Below are positions 9,927 through 21,572 of a DNA stretch of 64,000 nucleotides, piece after piece. How positions within the stretch are numbered: position 1 is the first letter of the stretch; each line of letters opens with the position of its first letter. The notes beneath the pieces were generated by a model. That model made no database searches. It was not told where the DNA came from and worked only from the letters and a program-made list of their open reading frames with translations. Origin of the DNA: Dacryopinax spathularia (lineage: Eukaryota; Basidiomycota; Dacrymycetes; Dacrymycetales; Dacrymycetaceae); contig JBBPFI010000006.1 in the NCBI GenBank assembly GCA_037974965.1, positions 806,001-870,000 of the forward strand, in the 5' to 3' direction. Position numbers and translations under genes: made by a program.

Positions 9927-12900
9927 TTACTGGAAATAGAAGGTTTGTACGTCTGACTGAGCGAAAGGAAGGCCGCAGACCGGGCACTTCCGCTGTCGAC
10001 TTTTGATACGTGCGTCAATGCAGTCTTTGCAGAATGCTGACACGGAACAATCAGTATCTGCACAAGAGCAGGATGTGACAGGCGCTTACTATGCATGCAC
10101 TTGAGCAAGATCTGGCTACGGAAGTCGTTGTGACAGGTTGAGCACTTCAGGATCTCCTGCATGGAATGTGAGCTATGCCTTTCACTGTCTGAGGAAGACG
10201 CGTACCTTAAGTTTCTTGTTCTCGTCCGCCAGTGCCTGCACTGCCGGACCCGCGCTGCTTGTGACTGCTGGTGTGTCCTTGACCTTCAGAGCATTCCGCT
10301 CTGACTCTTCCTTCAAAACTTTGAGATCTTCCAGCGCCCTTCTCAACTCCGCACTCTTTCGCTCGTACATCGCTACGCCATTTGTGTTATGATGCATGAG
10401 CTATGAGAAACATCAATGACAGTGTCCATGTAGGGAACATGATGACGAACATGAGTGTTCCGCCGCACTTGTTCCTCAACATTAGCCTTAGCTTTCGCCA
10501 CCTCGGCCTCTTGTAGCCGAAGACGATTCTGAAGGTCGTGCAGAGCGGTGTTCAGTTTCGCCGTTACGGCCTGCTGCTGTGCTAGCTGTTGCTCGAGATG
10601 CTTTTCTGTTTGCTCATGCTTTTCAATGACGACTTTCTGCTGCCGATTCGTGCGCAAGGCGGCTTCATGCTGGATAGAACTCTCCTTCTGCAGCTTCTTC
10701 TCAGTGTAGTACTTGCTCTGTTCCTGTGCTTTCTATAGTTTCGTCAGTAAAGAGCTGAAGAAATGACGCTATGGCACCTACTTCGCTGGCCAGCCGCCGG
10801 ATCTTATCCTCCAGATCGGCGACGTCGAAGGCTTTGCTCTTGTTCTGCTTCTCTAGAGTATCCCAAGCTGCAGATATCCTGTCGATTTCAGAGTACAGAG
10901 CGTCCGCCGTCTGTGCGAATATGAGCACCAAGCAGTGAGACAGCTACGGCGCTACTTACAGCTTCGTCATCTTGCATCTTCAGCTTCGCTTTCCGGAGAT
11001 CCTCCTCTTTCGCGGCCAGAGCATCGGCAGCTAACTTGAGATCGGGCGACACGGACGCATCAGAGCCAAATAGTGCCTCGAACTTGCGGGCCTTCTCGAG
11101 GATATCCTGCACGCCTTGTTGATCGAGGGTGAGCTGACTCTCCAACGTCTCGATCTTCTTGCGTGCTTCACTGGACAGCAGATATCAAGCAATGCTTGAT
11201 ACAGTATGAAGCAATGACGTACAGTAACTGCTTCGTTGTCTCCTGCTGAGAGAAAGCATCTGGGCCAGACCCGATAAGGAAGCTAAGGAGATCGGCATCT
11301 CCTGCCTGAGCAGCCAGCCTTGCTCTAAGGCGCTTGACTTCTGATTGGAGCACGCTTATTCGCTGCTCGCAACTCGAAACAAGCGTCTTGAGCTCGGTGA
11401 CACTCCTCAACTTCTCCATCTCGCGGCTCTTCAGCATCTCTTTCTCTGCGAACAGGGCATCCCATTTCTCGCGAAGACGGGTAAATTCGTGCTGACGCTT
11501 CTCGATGATCAGCTCGAGCTCGTCGACACGCTTCTTGTACGCCTCCTGCGAAGGCGCGTGAGATAAGCGCGCGCATGAGGTATAGGGTCCTACACACCTC
11601 CGTCTTCTGCTTGAACTCTGCTTGTTCGGCAGTAAGCTTCTCGAGACGTTCAAGCACAGGCTTGATGAACGCCTGGGCTTCCTCCGCTTGCTGCCTCCAC
11701 TCCCGAGCATCCACCTCTAGAGCGGCATATTCCTGCGACGAACGTATTGCCTCGCTTGATGGGAAGTCCGCCTGAATCCGGTGTGAACAAAGGCGGGTTG
11801 AACAGAAATGAATCGTTACGGACCTGATATTTCAGCCGCTGGATCTCTTCTAGGAGCTGTACACGCTCTTGAGCTGCTTTCTGCAGCTCCTCTTCTCGTT
11901 GTCTTGCTCGCAGCTCCCAGTTCTCTTGATCCACTTCATGTACATGGCCGTTCGTGAGGGGCGCAGCCGGTTCCTGATAGCGATGTTACTACACAAGCTA
12001 GATATTGCAGGAGCTGCACGTACCATGGGCACATCAGCAGCCTCTTCCTTGGGCTTTTCCTCTGCGGGTGTGCCTTCTTTGACGGGCTCCTCTTTGGCCT
12101 TCGCACCTTTCGACTCCATTTGTTGCACAGTTTTGCTGCGCGAGCGATCTACCCGCTTCTCCGCCTGCGATAGTTCCTCCTTGTACCTCTCGAGATCCGC
12201 CTCCACTTGCTGTAACCGATTGCGTAGCAGCTGAAGCTCGGCGCCGCGGACATCAGCCTACCGCCAAATGTCAGAATCTACCTAAAGATATTGGACACAG
12301 AAGGTCAGCATTACCTCCTCTCGAGCCCGACGGGCGTCCTGTTGCCAATTACGCTGTGCTTCATCTTCTAACTTGACGGATGGCTTCACAAGCTGTTCAA
12401 CTAATGCTACGGTTGACCGTGCCCGTTCTGCTAGCTGGGTCTTAAACTGTGTCGCAACCGACTCCATGGTCGCGTATCTGTCTAAGCGCAACAGGTCTAC
12501 AGAAGTCAGGATAAGATCGCTTGATGAAAGGAAATGCGTTGCTCACTCTCTGGCGGTGCAGAGTCTGCGGTAGCACCGACGCGTTCTTGTATGATGTGTA
12601 GTAGCTAGATACCATGCGCTGAGCATCTTCGACAAGGTACTCATCGCGGCATCACGGACCTCGATCCAGGTAGCTTCCATAGCAGCCATAGCAGCCTCGG
12701 TCGCCTCCTGCTTTCGTTGTAACTCAGCAACCTTCCTCTCAGCCTTTTCCTTATCCCGGCTGTACTGCTTCATCTGCCTCCACAGCGCCTCCTTTTGAAA
12801 GAGCTAAAGAGGACGAACCATGAGCGATATCACCGGAGAGCCAGCTGACTGATGCCTACATCGACATCAATGTCATGGTTGTCAGCGACGACCGGAACTG

Positions 12901-12991
12901 GTGAACCATCGCCTGAAGACAGAACTCTTCGCTTCGGCATTGGAGACGGTGTCATGCCATCCTCTTCTAGAGGACGTTTTAGTGCCTCCAT
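9927..12991 (-). CDS. BRE1: BRE1 E3 ubiquitin ligase for histone H2B
   Basis: RING E3 ligase that monoubiquitinates H2B with Rad6 in transcribed chromatin. The start at 12991 gives MEALKRPLEEDG and a basic KRRVLSSGDG motif. Most of the protein is coiled coil (Lys/Glu/Gln-rich heptads over about 800 residues), broken by many short introns. The last exons give the RING: ILKCSTCHNDFRSQILLKCM, then across an intron HTFCKDCIDARIKSR and RKCPVCGLPF, ending in the conserved SDVQTFYFQ. That C-terminal phrase is diagnostic of the Bre1/RNF20 family. Minus strand, upstream of and co-directional with TLG2 and NAR1, but each gene has its own gap of about 250 bp. Confidence 0.95.
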
Positions 12992-13239
12992 GACTATCCA
13001 AAGAGAAAGGAGGAGGAGGAGGGGAGAGATAGAGGTATCGAAGGTGTCGGTCGAACGCGACCTCTGTGAGCAGAGCGACTTCGACCCATCGATGGATGCT
13101 TCCGCCGGGACCATTCGGAAGCGGAATATTTGTGCGACTCTTCTCCGTTTAAGACCACCCCGTTGATATGTGATGAATAAGGCAGACCATGCAGCAGGTC
13201 CGATGCAGTTATGATTAGCATTACAATGGCAAAGTACAT

Positions 13240-14653
13240 TTATCGCCAGCGTACACGATAGTAACGGGGGAATAATGCCGAAATAGGGGTATCCAGGGAT
13301 GGCTGCGGGGATGGGACCGGGGGAGCAGAACCTCGGCGCGGCTTGAAGATAAGTACCAAAATAAGGCCAAAGATGATAAGTATGAGTAGGAAAATGCAGA
13401 GTCGTCGACCCGTATTGCGTTGATATCTAAAACCAGCTTGAGCTTTCATGCAAACTGCAAGGGAGATTGTACGCACTGGGTAGCCACTTTTAGCTCTTTG
13501 ACAGCCTCCTCAACATGTGTAGCGGTCTGTTGGATATTGTACTCCACGCTGTCCAGAATGGTCCCTTGATCGATGACCATGGTAGAAAGGTCCTTGAAGA
13601 GCTCCGCAAGACTGCTAATCGACTTCGCCAGTTCGGTAAGCTCGCGATCTCGTTGAGCGATGTCCAGGTCCGGTGCGGCCATAGATTGCACTTGTCGGTC
13701 ACCGGATAATAGTGAACGAGACTAGAACGCGTTCAGCGAAGACCAGATTGCAGCGGCGGGATACATACTGCTTGCAGGTCGTCTTCTGCTGCGGTCATAC
13801 TCTCCGCCCCCTTGAGTGATATAGCACCAGACGCGACAAGCAGATCCTGGTGCTTGATCGAATGACCTTGCAGCTCTGTCACACACGGTCAGCCCCCCCC
13901 CCCCCCCCCCTAGCTGTCCGGGACACGCAACACGCACTCTGCATATACACGCGCTGTTTCTTGCGGAACGTAGCACTCAGATCCTGCACCTTTGCAGCCA
14001 GCGCTCGCTGTACATTTACGGCAGTCCGCTGTTCCTGCTGGTTTCCAGGTTTTGGAGGGAAAGAATGTGACCCCGCGACTTGAGTTATCCGTTGAATAAG
14101 GGTATGACATCGTCTGAAGTCCTATGCATGGAATCAGCAGTGTTCCTATGGCGCCATGGCGAAGGAGACACACCCGCGTAATGTCATTGCTCAGGTTCTC
14201 GATCTCCCGCTCTTCCGCACTTCGGTCAACGAAGCCTGGAAGGACGTGTTTTGCTTGTAGCTTCTCCAGTTCCGCAACTATCACCTTGAATCAGCCTCTC
14301 AGGTAGTTTGGACGCGCCTCCAGCCCTTACTCTTCTTGGCGGTATCCCGTAGAACCTCTTCGACCTGATCGGCTATATCGACCCTACAGAGCGCTCATCA
14401 GACACAGACATCAGGGCAGAGATGCACAAGCAGCGCACCATTTTGGCGGCAACGTCTCCATATCAATCGTCGCATGCACCCTCTCCCCAACGCCCATAAG
14501 CCCCTCCCTCTCATCATCCGCCACATCCTCCCTAGCCCCATAATGCTCGTCCAAATCCTGGATTCGTCTTCGTGACCTGGACGAGCGCGCGACCGAGTCC
14601 CTATACGAGAAGAAGAGGTTTGTCCGGGAGCGTATGAGTGGCTCCGCCTGCAT
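13240..14653 (-). CDS. TLG2: Qa-SNARE TLG2 / syntaxin 16
   Basis: t-SNARE of the trans-Golgi network and endosomes. The start at 14653 gives MQAEPLIRSRTNLFFSYRDS, a short N-peptide of the type used by Sec1/Munc18 partners (Vps45), then the Habc three-helix region and a SNARE motif (DIAQRDRELTELAKSISSL, zero-layer Gln in MVIDQGTILDSVEYNI). A single C-terminal membrane anchor follows (LCIFLLILIIFGLILVLIF) with a luminal tail of about 35 residues ending RVRWR. Introns are short; one contains an 18-base G run (C run on the plus strand, 13893-13910). Plasma-membrane syntaxins are less likely because of the ELTELAKSISSLAELFKDL signature and the luminal tail. Confidence 0.92.
13893..13910. repeat. 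C18 homopolymer inside a TLG2 intron
   Basis: Eighteen consecutive C on the plus strand (G on the transcript), located between donor and acceptor of a short TLG2 intron. Prone to slippage and sequencing error, but it does not touch coding sequence. Confidence 0.95.
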
Positions 14654-14907
14654 CGTTTGCTTGTCGACTTGTCGACTGTGCAAGAGAGGCACTCAAGGGT
14701 ATTGATGACGACGTGCTGCTCGGACAAGGGATGGGCGTCAGGGACGGCGAACCGAACCCAAATCCGGCGGGACGGAAGTAACCCAATTTATGGGCTTCTC
14801 CACTACTGCGGCGCATGCCAGGAACACGAAAGTCTGAGAATGCGAAAATACGTAGTTATACATTGAATAATAATGATAGGATTACATCCACGTCTAGACA
14901 ATCCCGA

Positions 14908-16774
14908 TCACCACTTGACAGCGAGCCCAATCACCTCACTCTCCACAGCCCGATACTGTGTCCTGAATGCCTTCCGGCGCTTATTCTCCGCTTCCTCATC
15001 CATCTGACTCGCCCAGCTCCTAGGAACACCATCATCCCCAGGTTCGCATACCTCCTTCAGAACTTGCAGTGCCAAAGCATCCGCTCGGCGATGTTTCTCC
15101 GACTCCGTAGGCCAAGCAGGGAGCGCGGGCGCGTTCTGATCCGGTGAAGGCGGCGGGGTAGGCAGGCCGGTCTCTTCAGCCCAATACGCCTCCTCCGTCC
15201 GCCTCAGCCAGGCCTTATCGCCCCAGCGTGAGCTCGGCGTCCCTGCTGGTGTAGGTGCAGGTCCAGCAGAATCCACCTGGACTCCTTCGCTCGCCCAGTC
15301 TCGTACGAACCCTTCTTCATCCGTAACGGCTTTGACCATGTCGGACGGCTTCATCTGCCCTCCGCCGTTCACGCATCCTCCGGGGCAAGCCATCACTTCC
15401 ACGAAGTCGTACGTGTTCTCCGGCTCGTTCGACGCGCCGGGTCGTAGTCGTCTGCGAGCAGTCCCGCCAGGCATGCGCCCAAGTACGCCCTTCCCAGTCA
15501 CGACACCCGCGTCGCGAGCGACTTTTCGCACAAGGTTCTGCAGGTTCCGGAAACCGTAGCATGTCGCTGCGCGGAAGACGGGCTGGACGGGTTCGTCGCC
15601 GGTTTGGACTGGCTTGAGGGTATATTCGACGTAGTCTGCTGAGCCGCGGATAGGTTTTGATTCCAGCACGAGCTTGGTCGGCGAAGCGGCAGCAATGTGG
15701 TGAATAAGAGCGTGGAGGTATGAGCCAGACGTCGATCCGGGATGCGGTACCAGTGCTGGTATCTCGCTCTCAAAGGTCGAGGACTCGGTAGCGACCGGCG
15801 CGGATAGGTCGAGTCCCTTCTCTCGTAATAGCAGCGCCAGCTCGCCCGTCGTCAGCACACAATCCACGTCCCGCGTCGCGTACTGCTCGTTATAGAAATC
15901 CTGCCTCGACGCCTCCAGCTTCTTGTCATAACACGGCATGACGGTAACATGATATATCTGGTCCGGCGTCTTGCCCCATTTCTTGCCCAACCACTCCTTC
16001 ACAAGCGTGCCCATGACCTGCTGTGGGCTCTTGACGCGGCTCATGAAGGGTAACATCTCCCCGTGCGTTTTCTCGGCGTAGCATACCCAGCCTGGACAGG
16101 CGCTGGCAAGCATGGGCAGGCGCTCGGAGGAGCCTTCGCCTCCTTTGCCTTGTTGGCGAGCTTCGACTCGCTCGTTGAACTCGACTGCTTGCTCGAGATG
16201 CACGAGATGCCGGGCAAAGGTCGTGTCGTAGGTACGGTAGAAGCCCAGCTGAGAAGCGAGCTGAGATATCCGGTGTAGGAGGGATGAAGCGGATGGTGAA
16301 GGTGAGAGGGAGGCGGAGAGGGAAGCGAGTGATTGAGGGGATATTGACAACACGGGTATCTTGTGCTCTGGCTCTGATGGTGGCGGATTCGATGAAAGGA
16401 AGTTCAGCACCTCCTCGTGTGATTGCAGTGTTATGAGAACGGATTCGGCGGAAGTGATGCATCCACTACATCCTCATCAGCTCCATTCGACACTCAAGCA
16501 ACCAAAAGCGAACGCACCTGCATGCCAAACAGTCATTCAAGCTAATCTGTGCCGTCTCCAGCTTCTTCTTACTCCCCCCGCTCCCAACCGCTCCTCCTTG
16601 GGAGACCTCATAGTACCCACCCTGAGCATCCACCTCGATCTGGGTCGCTGCTGCGCCTGGTTCTGCGGTGATGGGCTCGGGTTTGTTGGTTTGCTCGACG
16701 GGCTTGATGCATGCTTGTGAGGGGTTTATGAAGTCGTTTAGGTCGGTGAGGGTTAGTGCTCCTGAGAAGGCCAT
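14908..16774 (-). CDS. NAR1: Cytosolic Fe-S cluster assembly factor NAR1
   Basis: Iron-only-hydrogenase-like protein of the CIA pathway, which delivers 4Fe-4S clusters to cytosolic and nuclear proteins such as DNA polymerases. Two exons (16774-16518 and 16465-14908) give 604 residues. The N-terminal cluster ligands are a Cys near residue 22 and the [13 protein letters not shown] motif, which is split by the intron. The H-cluster-type cysteines follow: [25 protein letters not shown] and [11 protein letters not shown]. No hydrogenase activity is expected in this family. Length is at the long end for fungi, with extra Pro/Ser-rich stretches near the C-terminus. The C-terminus ends VIGLAVKW; a terminal Trp is the CIA-targeting signal known for this pathway. 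Confidence 0.95.
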
Positions 16775-17219
16775 GTCTTTTCACTCTTCGTCCGACACAA
16801 TAAGAGAAGATAAGAGAACAACCGGGGAGGAGCAAAGTTGAGCTACTGTTACCAAACAAGCGAGGTGACTATAAACGAGTGGGACGACTGGCGGACCGAT
16901 GTGTAGACTTTCAGGATCATTACGAATCAGGGTCGGAAGCGAAAAGGGGCAAACAGGGCGGCGCGGGACCCCGCTTAGCCGCCCACTCCACAGCCGATAA
17001 CCCCGACAGCCAATCATAGGTCGGCTTTTACCCAGCTACAAAGCGCTCGTCCGCTGCTGGTGGTACGAGGTAGTTAGTTACATTTACCTTTTGCAAAAGG
17101 GGCAACGTAATGCATGAGCAATCGCATTATCAAGCAAATTACGACAGTGCAGAAATAATGTATGTAATGTGTGTATGTTGACCAACCGCGAGCCCACAAA
17201 AAACTAAAGACAAAGCAAC
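16775..17219. other. Intergenic: NAR1 promoter and 3' flank of ferritin-like gene
   Basis: About 445 bp with no coding signal; NAR1 promoter to the left, 3' flank of the ferritin-like gene to the right. Confidence 0.4.
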
Positions 17220-18169
17220 CTAGGAAGAGACCTGCGGCTCGCCGGGTGCGGTGAAATCGTACGGAATGGCGAGCACGGCGGGGCCAGCGACGGTGTTGTC
17301 GTCCGTAACAGCTGAATCGCTAGTGGTGACGACCATGAATACGGTGCCAACCAAGTTGTCGGGGATGGTGATGCTCGCATCCTCGGTGATGTTCGCGTAC
17401 ACGGTGTCAAGGCCGGAGAAGAATGCTCCGTAGTAAGGACCAGGCGTGCCGTTAGCATCGAACGAAAGCTGGATGGTGCTACCAGCGGCGACGGTACCAG
17501 TGGTCGTAACAGCGGGGAAGGCCTTGACGGGAAGAGTCGGGTTGCTGCTCGGGCATGAGGTGATGAAGGCCGCAGCGAGCGTGTAGACCTGATCGACGTC
17601 CAGGGGGGTCTCGTATGCGGTTGACCAGGGGTACCCGGGCTGCGCTGCGCTTGAAAGCCAAGCCTGGTGCCGTGCCTCGACCGAAAGGATGGAGGCGGCC
17701 GCGGTGAGGTAGTCCTTGTTGGTCAGCAGCTTGGCTGCGCCGGTGTATGCAGACGAGCCGACCTGCTCGAGAATGGTGGCAAGGGCAACGAAGGAAGCGG
17801 GGTCGTTGTAAGGGAAGTTGTAGGAGCACTCCTGAGTGGCGCCAGACCCGAGCGCAGAGCTCAAGAAGGCAACATGCGATGCTTCATGTGCGCCGATCTG
17901 AGCAATACGACTGTATATCCGCGTAAGTATGCGCATATATCGCGTGTGTGGAAATATACATACCCACGAACCCAGTCAGGGAAGCCAGCTGAGGTGAAAG
18001 CGTTGTCGTCGAACTGGGAGAGACCGTCGGCGTAGAAACGGGCCTCGAGGTGCTCAAGGGTGAGCGCGAAGTTGAGGACGGTCGTGTCGATGTCGTCACG
18101 CTTGGTCTGGGCGGGGTGAGCAAGCACGCCAGCGGCGGCGAGGAGGGCGGCGGCGAAGGCGGTCTTCAT
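17220..18169 (-). CDS. Secreted ferritin-like (Rds1-like) protein
   Basis: Two exons (18169-17964, 17910-17220) encode 298 residues. A cleavable signal peptide is clear (MKTAFAAALLAAAGVLAHP), followed by a KR site. The ferritin-like four-helix core shows the family's carboxylate/His helices: LNFALTLEHLEARFY, then IGAHEASHVAFLSSAL split from the first helix by the intron, and SILSVEARHQAWLS. The C-terminal half is a Thr/Ser/Val-rich beta domain. The match is to fungal ferritin-like (PF13668) proteins such as S. pombe Rds1, which is stress-induced; any iron or oxidase activity here is untested. A strong TATA box lies 94 bp upstream. It opens the accessory block at 17-25 kb. Confidence 0.9.
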
Positions 18170-19258
18170 TGTTGCTTTTGACTTTGGCGGAGTGAAGGTA
18201 CTTGAGGGTGACGCGGAGGGAAGAAGGGTGATGAATCAGAGTTGAGAGGACAGGCAGGCGTACTTATAGGGGAAGAAGAGTGCTGCTTTGCCCCGCACGT
18301 CAGAGTTGTCTCACAGAGGAGAAGATGGTGCGAGGATCGGAAGCTGGTGGCCAGAATCCCAACCCCCTTGGGCCTGACCATCGTCGACACAACAAACAAG
18401 CCTGACTTCTCAGCATTCCCAACCGATCTAGAGCGCCGAGCACGGCGGGGAAGGACAAGAACAACGTACGACGCCTGCGTAAGGTTGCGGCAGAGCCTAC
18501 GAGAGCGCCGATGGTACGACCAGCGTCTGAGCGAGGTTGGGGAGACACGTGTGCTCTGGTATGCGGGAGCATAGGTCGTAAGATGACGGCCTAGTCTGAG
18601 TAGGTGCCCAAGATGTGCTAAAGGCAGGCAAAGAACAGAGCCATCAAGAGGAGCACTTTGGTAGGAGCAGGCAGAGGTGATGTCTCCGGAGCGCGTCATG
18701 TCGTTTGTCCCACGAGGGTACATGGGCGCTCTGCGGAGCCCAATGGGCGGACAAGCGCTCGATGGTGAGGAGTGATCGGCCCATAAGTGGTCGGCACCTG
18801 CCGATCGCGGTTTGTTGTCGTACGTTACTCGAGTTATGCCTCCGTCCGAGCTTGCCGTCACGGAGTTGCGGCCAAGCGCAAAGTCGTCCGACAGGTGTTG
18901 TTGACTAAAGTGTGCCTCGAAGCATCGTCATCCTCCTCCCCTCAACCCGAAGTAACGCAATCCCATGATGCAGCCGATGTGAAGCTGAGGATGCCGAACG
19001 ATGAAGAGCGAGCTTTGAGGAGGCAGGCAAACAGACCACAACAAAAGGAGGCGCGGCTCTGCACGTGACTTTGAGAAGCCTCGCCCCGCACTTCTTCGTC
19101 GGACCCTACCGCGAGAATGCCAATTAATCCCCTCCGAAAGGAAGGCGTCCCTTCCATTGCGCCTCCAAACCTGCATGCCTCTCCTCGCGCCGTACATAGC
19201 TCTTGACATTGCCCATTCCATTCTTCATTAATCGCCTAGACGACCGACAGGACCAAGA
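18170..19258. other. Divergent intergenic region (ferritin-like / Smr gene)
   Basis: About 1.1 kb between two divergent genes. It holds the TATA box of the ferritin-like gene (18263-18268). Open frames here lack codon bias, homology and start context. Nothing else is recognised. Confidence 0.45.
18263..18268 (-). promoter_or_regulatory. TATA box of the ferritin-like gene
   Basis: TATAAG on the minus strand 94 bp before the ATG at 18169, with CCCC immediately upstream on that strand (CCCCTATAAG), which overlaps a stress-element core (CCCCT). Confidence 0.6.
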
Positions 19259-20293
19259 ATGGCAGCTATCATACTTGGCATATTCCAGCTGCTGCAGAAA
19301 CTGTTATGTGCGCCACAGCAGCCACAAGATCAACAGGCTTGGCAGCAACAACAGCAGCAGTATGGGCCTCAGGGACAGTGGCAGCAGCCACAGGGGCAAT
19401 ACCCACCGGTACAGCAGCAACAGCCCTGGCAACAGCAGCAGCAGCAGCAATGGCCCACGCCTGCGCAGGGACAGTGGCAGCAGGGCCCTCCCCAACAGCA
19501 GCAACAACAGCCATGGCAGCCCGTCCCGCAACACCAGCAACACCAGCAGCAACATTATGCCCACTCCCCCTCTCCTCGCCCACACGCGAATCATGCGCAT
19601 TCCCCCTCTCCCCGGCCTCAAGGAGGGATGAACGGCGACATGCAGCACGCCGAAGACCCGCACTACAAGGCCCTCCGCGCGCAAGCGAACGAAGAAGGGG
19701 ACAAGATGGCCTCCTGCTTTGATAGGGCACATGAGGCGCATCAGCGTGGTGATGGCGCGGCGGCGAAGGAGCTGAGTAACGAGGGACACGAGCACCAGAG
19801 GAGGATGGAGCAGCTGAACAGGCAGGCAGCGGACTGGATATTCGCTGGTGCGTCCTTTTCCTTGCCTTCTTTCGCTCCCGCTGACTCGGTGTCTAGCGAA
19901 CAATGCCGCCTCCCCAGAGGGTACAGTTGACTTGCATGGGTTGTATGTGCAGGAAGCGATTGACAGGACTGAGGCTGCTATTCAGTCCGCTCAAGCGAGG
20001 GGCGAGCCAGAGCTTCGGGTCATAGTGGGGAAAGGGTTGCATTCAAAGGGGCACGTAGCGAAGATCAAGCCTGCAATAGAGCAGCTCATGGCCAAGTGCG
20101 TTCCGTTCCTCTTTCTCCCTTGCTAGCCAGGCTGACCAGGAGCGATAGGTACAACTTTGCCGCTGAGCTAGATCCGGAGAACGAGGGCGTCTTGGTTGTT
20201 CACCTTGGCGGGGCGGCGCAGGGCAGGAGAGGGATGGACGCGGACGAGGTTACGCGCCGGTTGGATAGTGACGAGAAGTGCGTTATCATGTAG
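19259..20293 (+). CDS. DUF1771-Smr domain protein with N-terminal amphipathic peptide and CaaX end (CVIM)
   Basis: Three exons (19259-19847, 19897-20095, 20149-20293) encode 310 residues. Order: an N-terminal hydrophobic/amphipathic peptide with Cys17 (MAAIILGIFQLLQKLLCAP); a Gln/Pro/Trp-rich low-complexity stretch to about residue 125; a DUF1771 helical hairpin (DPHYKALRAQANEEGDKM, then HQRGDGAAAKELSNEGHEH); and an Smr domain (TVDLHGLYVQEAID, VIVGKGLHSKGHVAKIKPAI). The Smr family binds nucleic acid and some members are endonucleases; the DxH-type motif DLHG is kept. The last four residues are CVIM, a consensus CaaX farnesylation motif. The protein may thus be anchored at both ends. It is the first of four low-complexity proteins in a row. 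Activity and membrane attachment are inferred. Confidence 0.88.
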
Positions 20294-21187
20294 AGCGCCT
20301 ATTTCTTGTAAGAGCGGGGTTACTCGCCCGCGGTGCGGGGTAGAATGGTCGTTCGCTGCAGGGCAGTGGCGGATCTGTAGACCATATCTATAATCTAGCT
20401 TAAGATGTCTGCTAATCTCACAGCCAGCTTCCAGTGCGACTTGTATTCCCGGCCCACAAGAATCTCCACTCGTCGCCTTCTTCCTCGGACCTGGTGAGCA
20501 ACACCCCCTCGGCACGAAAAGGCACCAGACCCCTACTAAGGACACGTGGTTCCGCGAGGAATCCCCCGAGCCCCTCCTTCCTTCCTTCCTTCTCTGCTCT
20601 TCACCGCCTTCACTGCAGACTGAAAGACATCTATCGCCCGGCAGTAGAGATATTTCACCCGCTGGCCTGGGCGCAGCAGAAGATGTCGCGCATTTCGAAG
20701 TGTCTGACAACCGACAATGCGACCTGATGAGAGGGCGCAAACCCGGTACGCGTTGCATGCTATAAATCCCAGGCGCTGGGACGTATCAGACCTCCCAGGC
20801 GAGGGGGCGCACCCAGCAAAGAGGGAAGGCGTTGACGTGCTAGCGACAACCGCTGGCCAGCGCGTCCTGCGCCGTGAATCAGGACTGAGTGATTGAACGG
20901 GTTGGGGGATGTGGGATGCCGACAAATCCAAAAATACTTGGAAGGGCCGTGCTGCGGGTTGATGGGGTTGCTGGTCTGTCTTAGATAAAGGGTGCGAGGG
21001 GCGTCGTTTTGCGATCGAAAACAGACCGAGTTGGGAACGCAAGAAACCCCAGAGCGAGCGCGCGAGACCCCCCGCCAAAGCACTCTATATATCCTTCCTC
21101 CTGCTCGAAGCAAGTTGAGCATATACGCGCCTATCCAACTTCGAACACCTCGAGTTACCCGACCGACCGAACGTACGAACGAACGCC
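20294..21187. other. Intergenic with (CCTT)n and TATA element
   Basis: About 0.9 kb without a recognisable gene. It contains a CCTT tetranucleotide run near 20576-20594 and, at the right end, the TATA box of the next gene (21086-21091). Confidence 0.45.
21086..21091 (+). promoter_or_regulatory. TATA box of the 21188 gene
   Basis: TATATA in the context CTCTATATATCC, about 97 bp before the ATG at 21188, followed by a pyrimidine-rich stretch. Confidence 0.6.
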
Positions 21188-21572
21188 ATGGCCCTCATAT
21201 ATATGTGCTACAAGCTCATCCGCAAATACTTTTGCACGCCCGCCGAGGCGCCGCAGCAGCAAGAGCAGCAAGGTTACGGAGGTCCTCCAGCTGGATATCA
21301 GGGCCAACCGGGCCAAGGAGGGCAAGGCGGGCCCTACCCGCCTCAGCAGGGTTATGGGCCTGGAGGGCAGCAGCAGATGATGCAGCAGGGGTATCCGCCT
21401 GGACAGCCAGGAGGTCAGGTGTACCAGATGAACGGCGCGCCGCCCGGTCAAGGTCAAGGAAGGTGAGCACGCCGCTTCAGCCTTCTAGAGGCGTCGGGCT
21501 GCACCTCGGATAATGTGCTGACGCCGCTGATGTAGACAAGGACAAAACTGGGCCAAACCGGGCGGAGAGTGA
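21188..21572 (+). CDS. Small Gly/Pro/Gln-rich protein with N-terminal Cys-anchored peptide
   Basis: Two exons (21188-21462, 21536-21572; donor GTGAGC, acceptor GTAG) give 103 residues. The N-terminus MALIYMCYKLIRKYFCTP is hydrophobic and basic with Cys7 and Cys16; it aligns with the start of the Smr protein (K-x-x-C-x-P at the same place, also next to Gln-rich sequence). The rest is Gly/Gln/Pro/Tyr-rich with loose YGPGG, YPPG and GGQ repeats and no hydrophobic core, so it is expected to be disordered. The last exon reads QGQNWAKPGGE. Not recognised as a known family. Membrane attachment by palmitoylation of the Cys residues is a guess from composition. It has its own TATA box. Confidence 0.75.
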
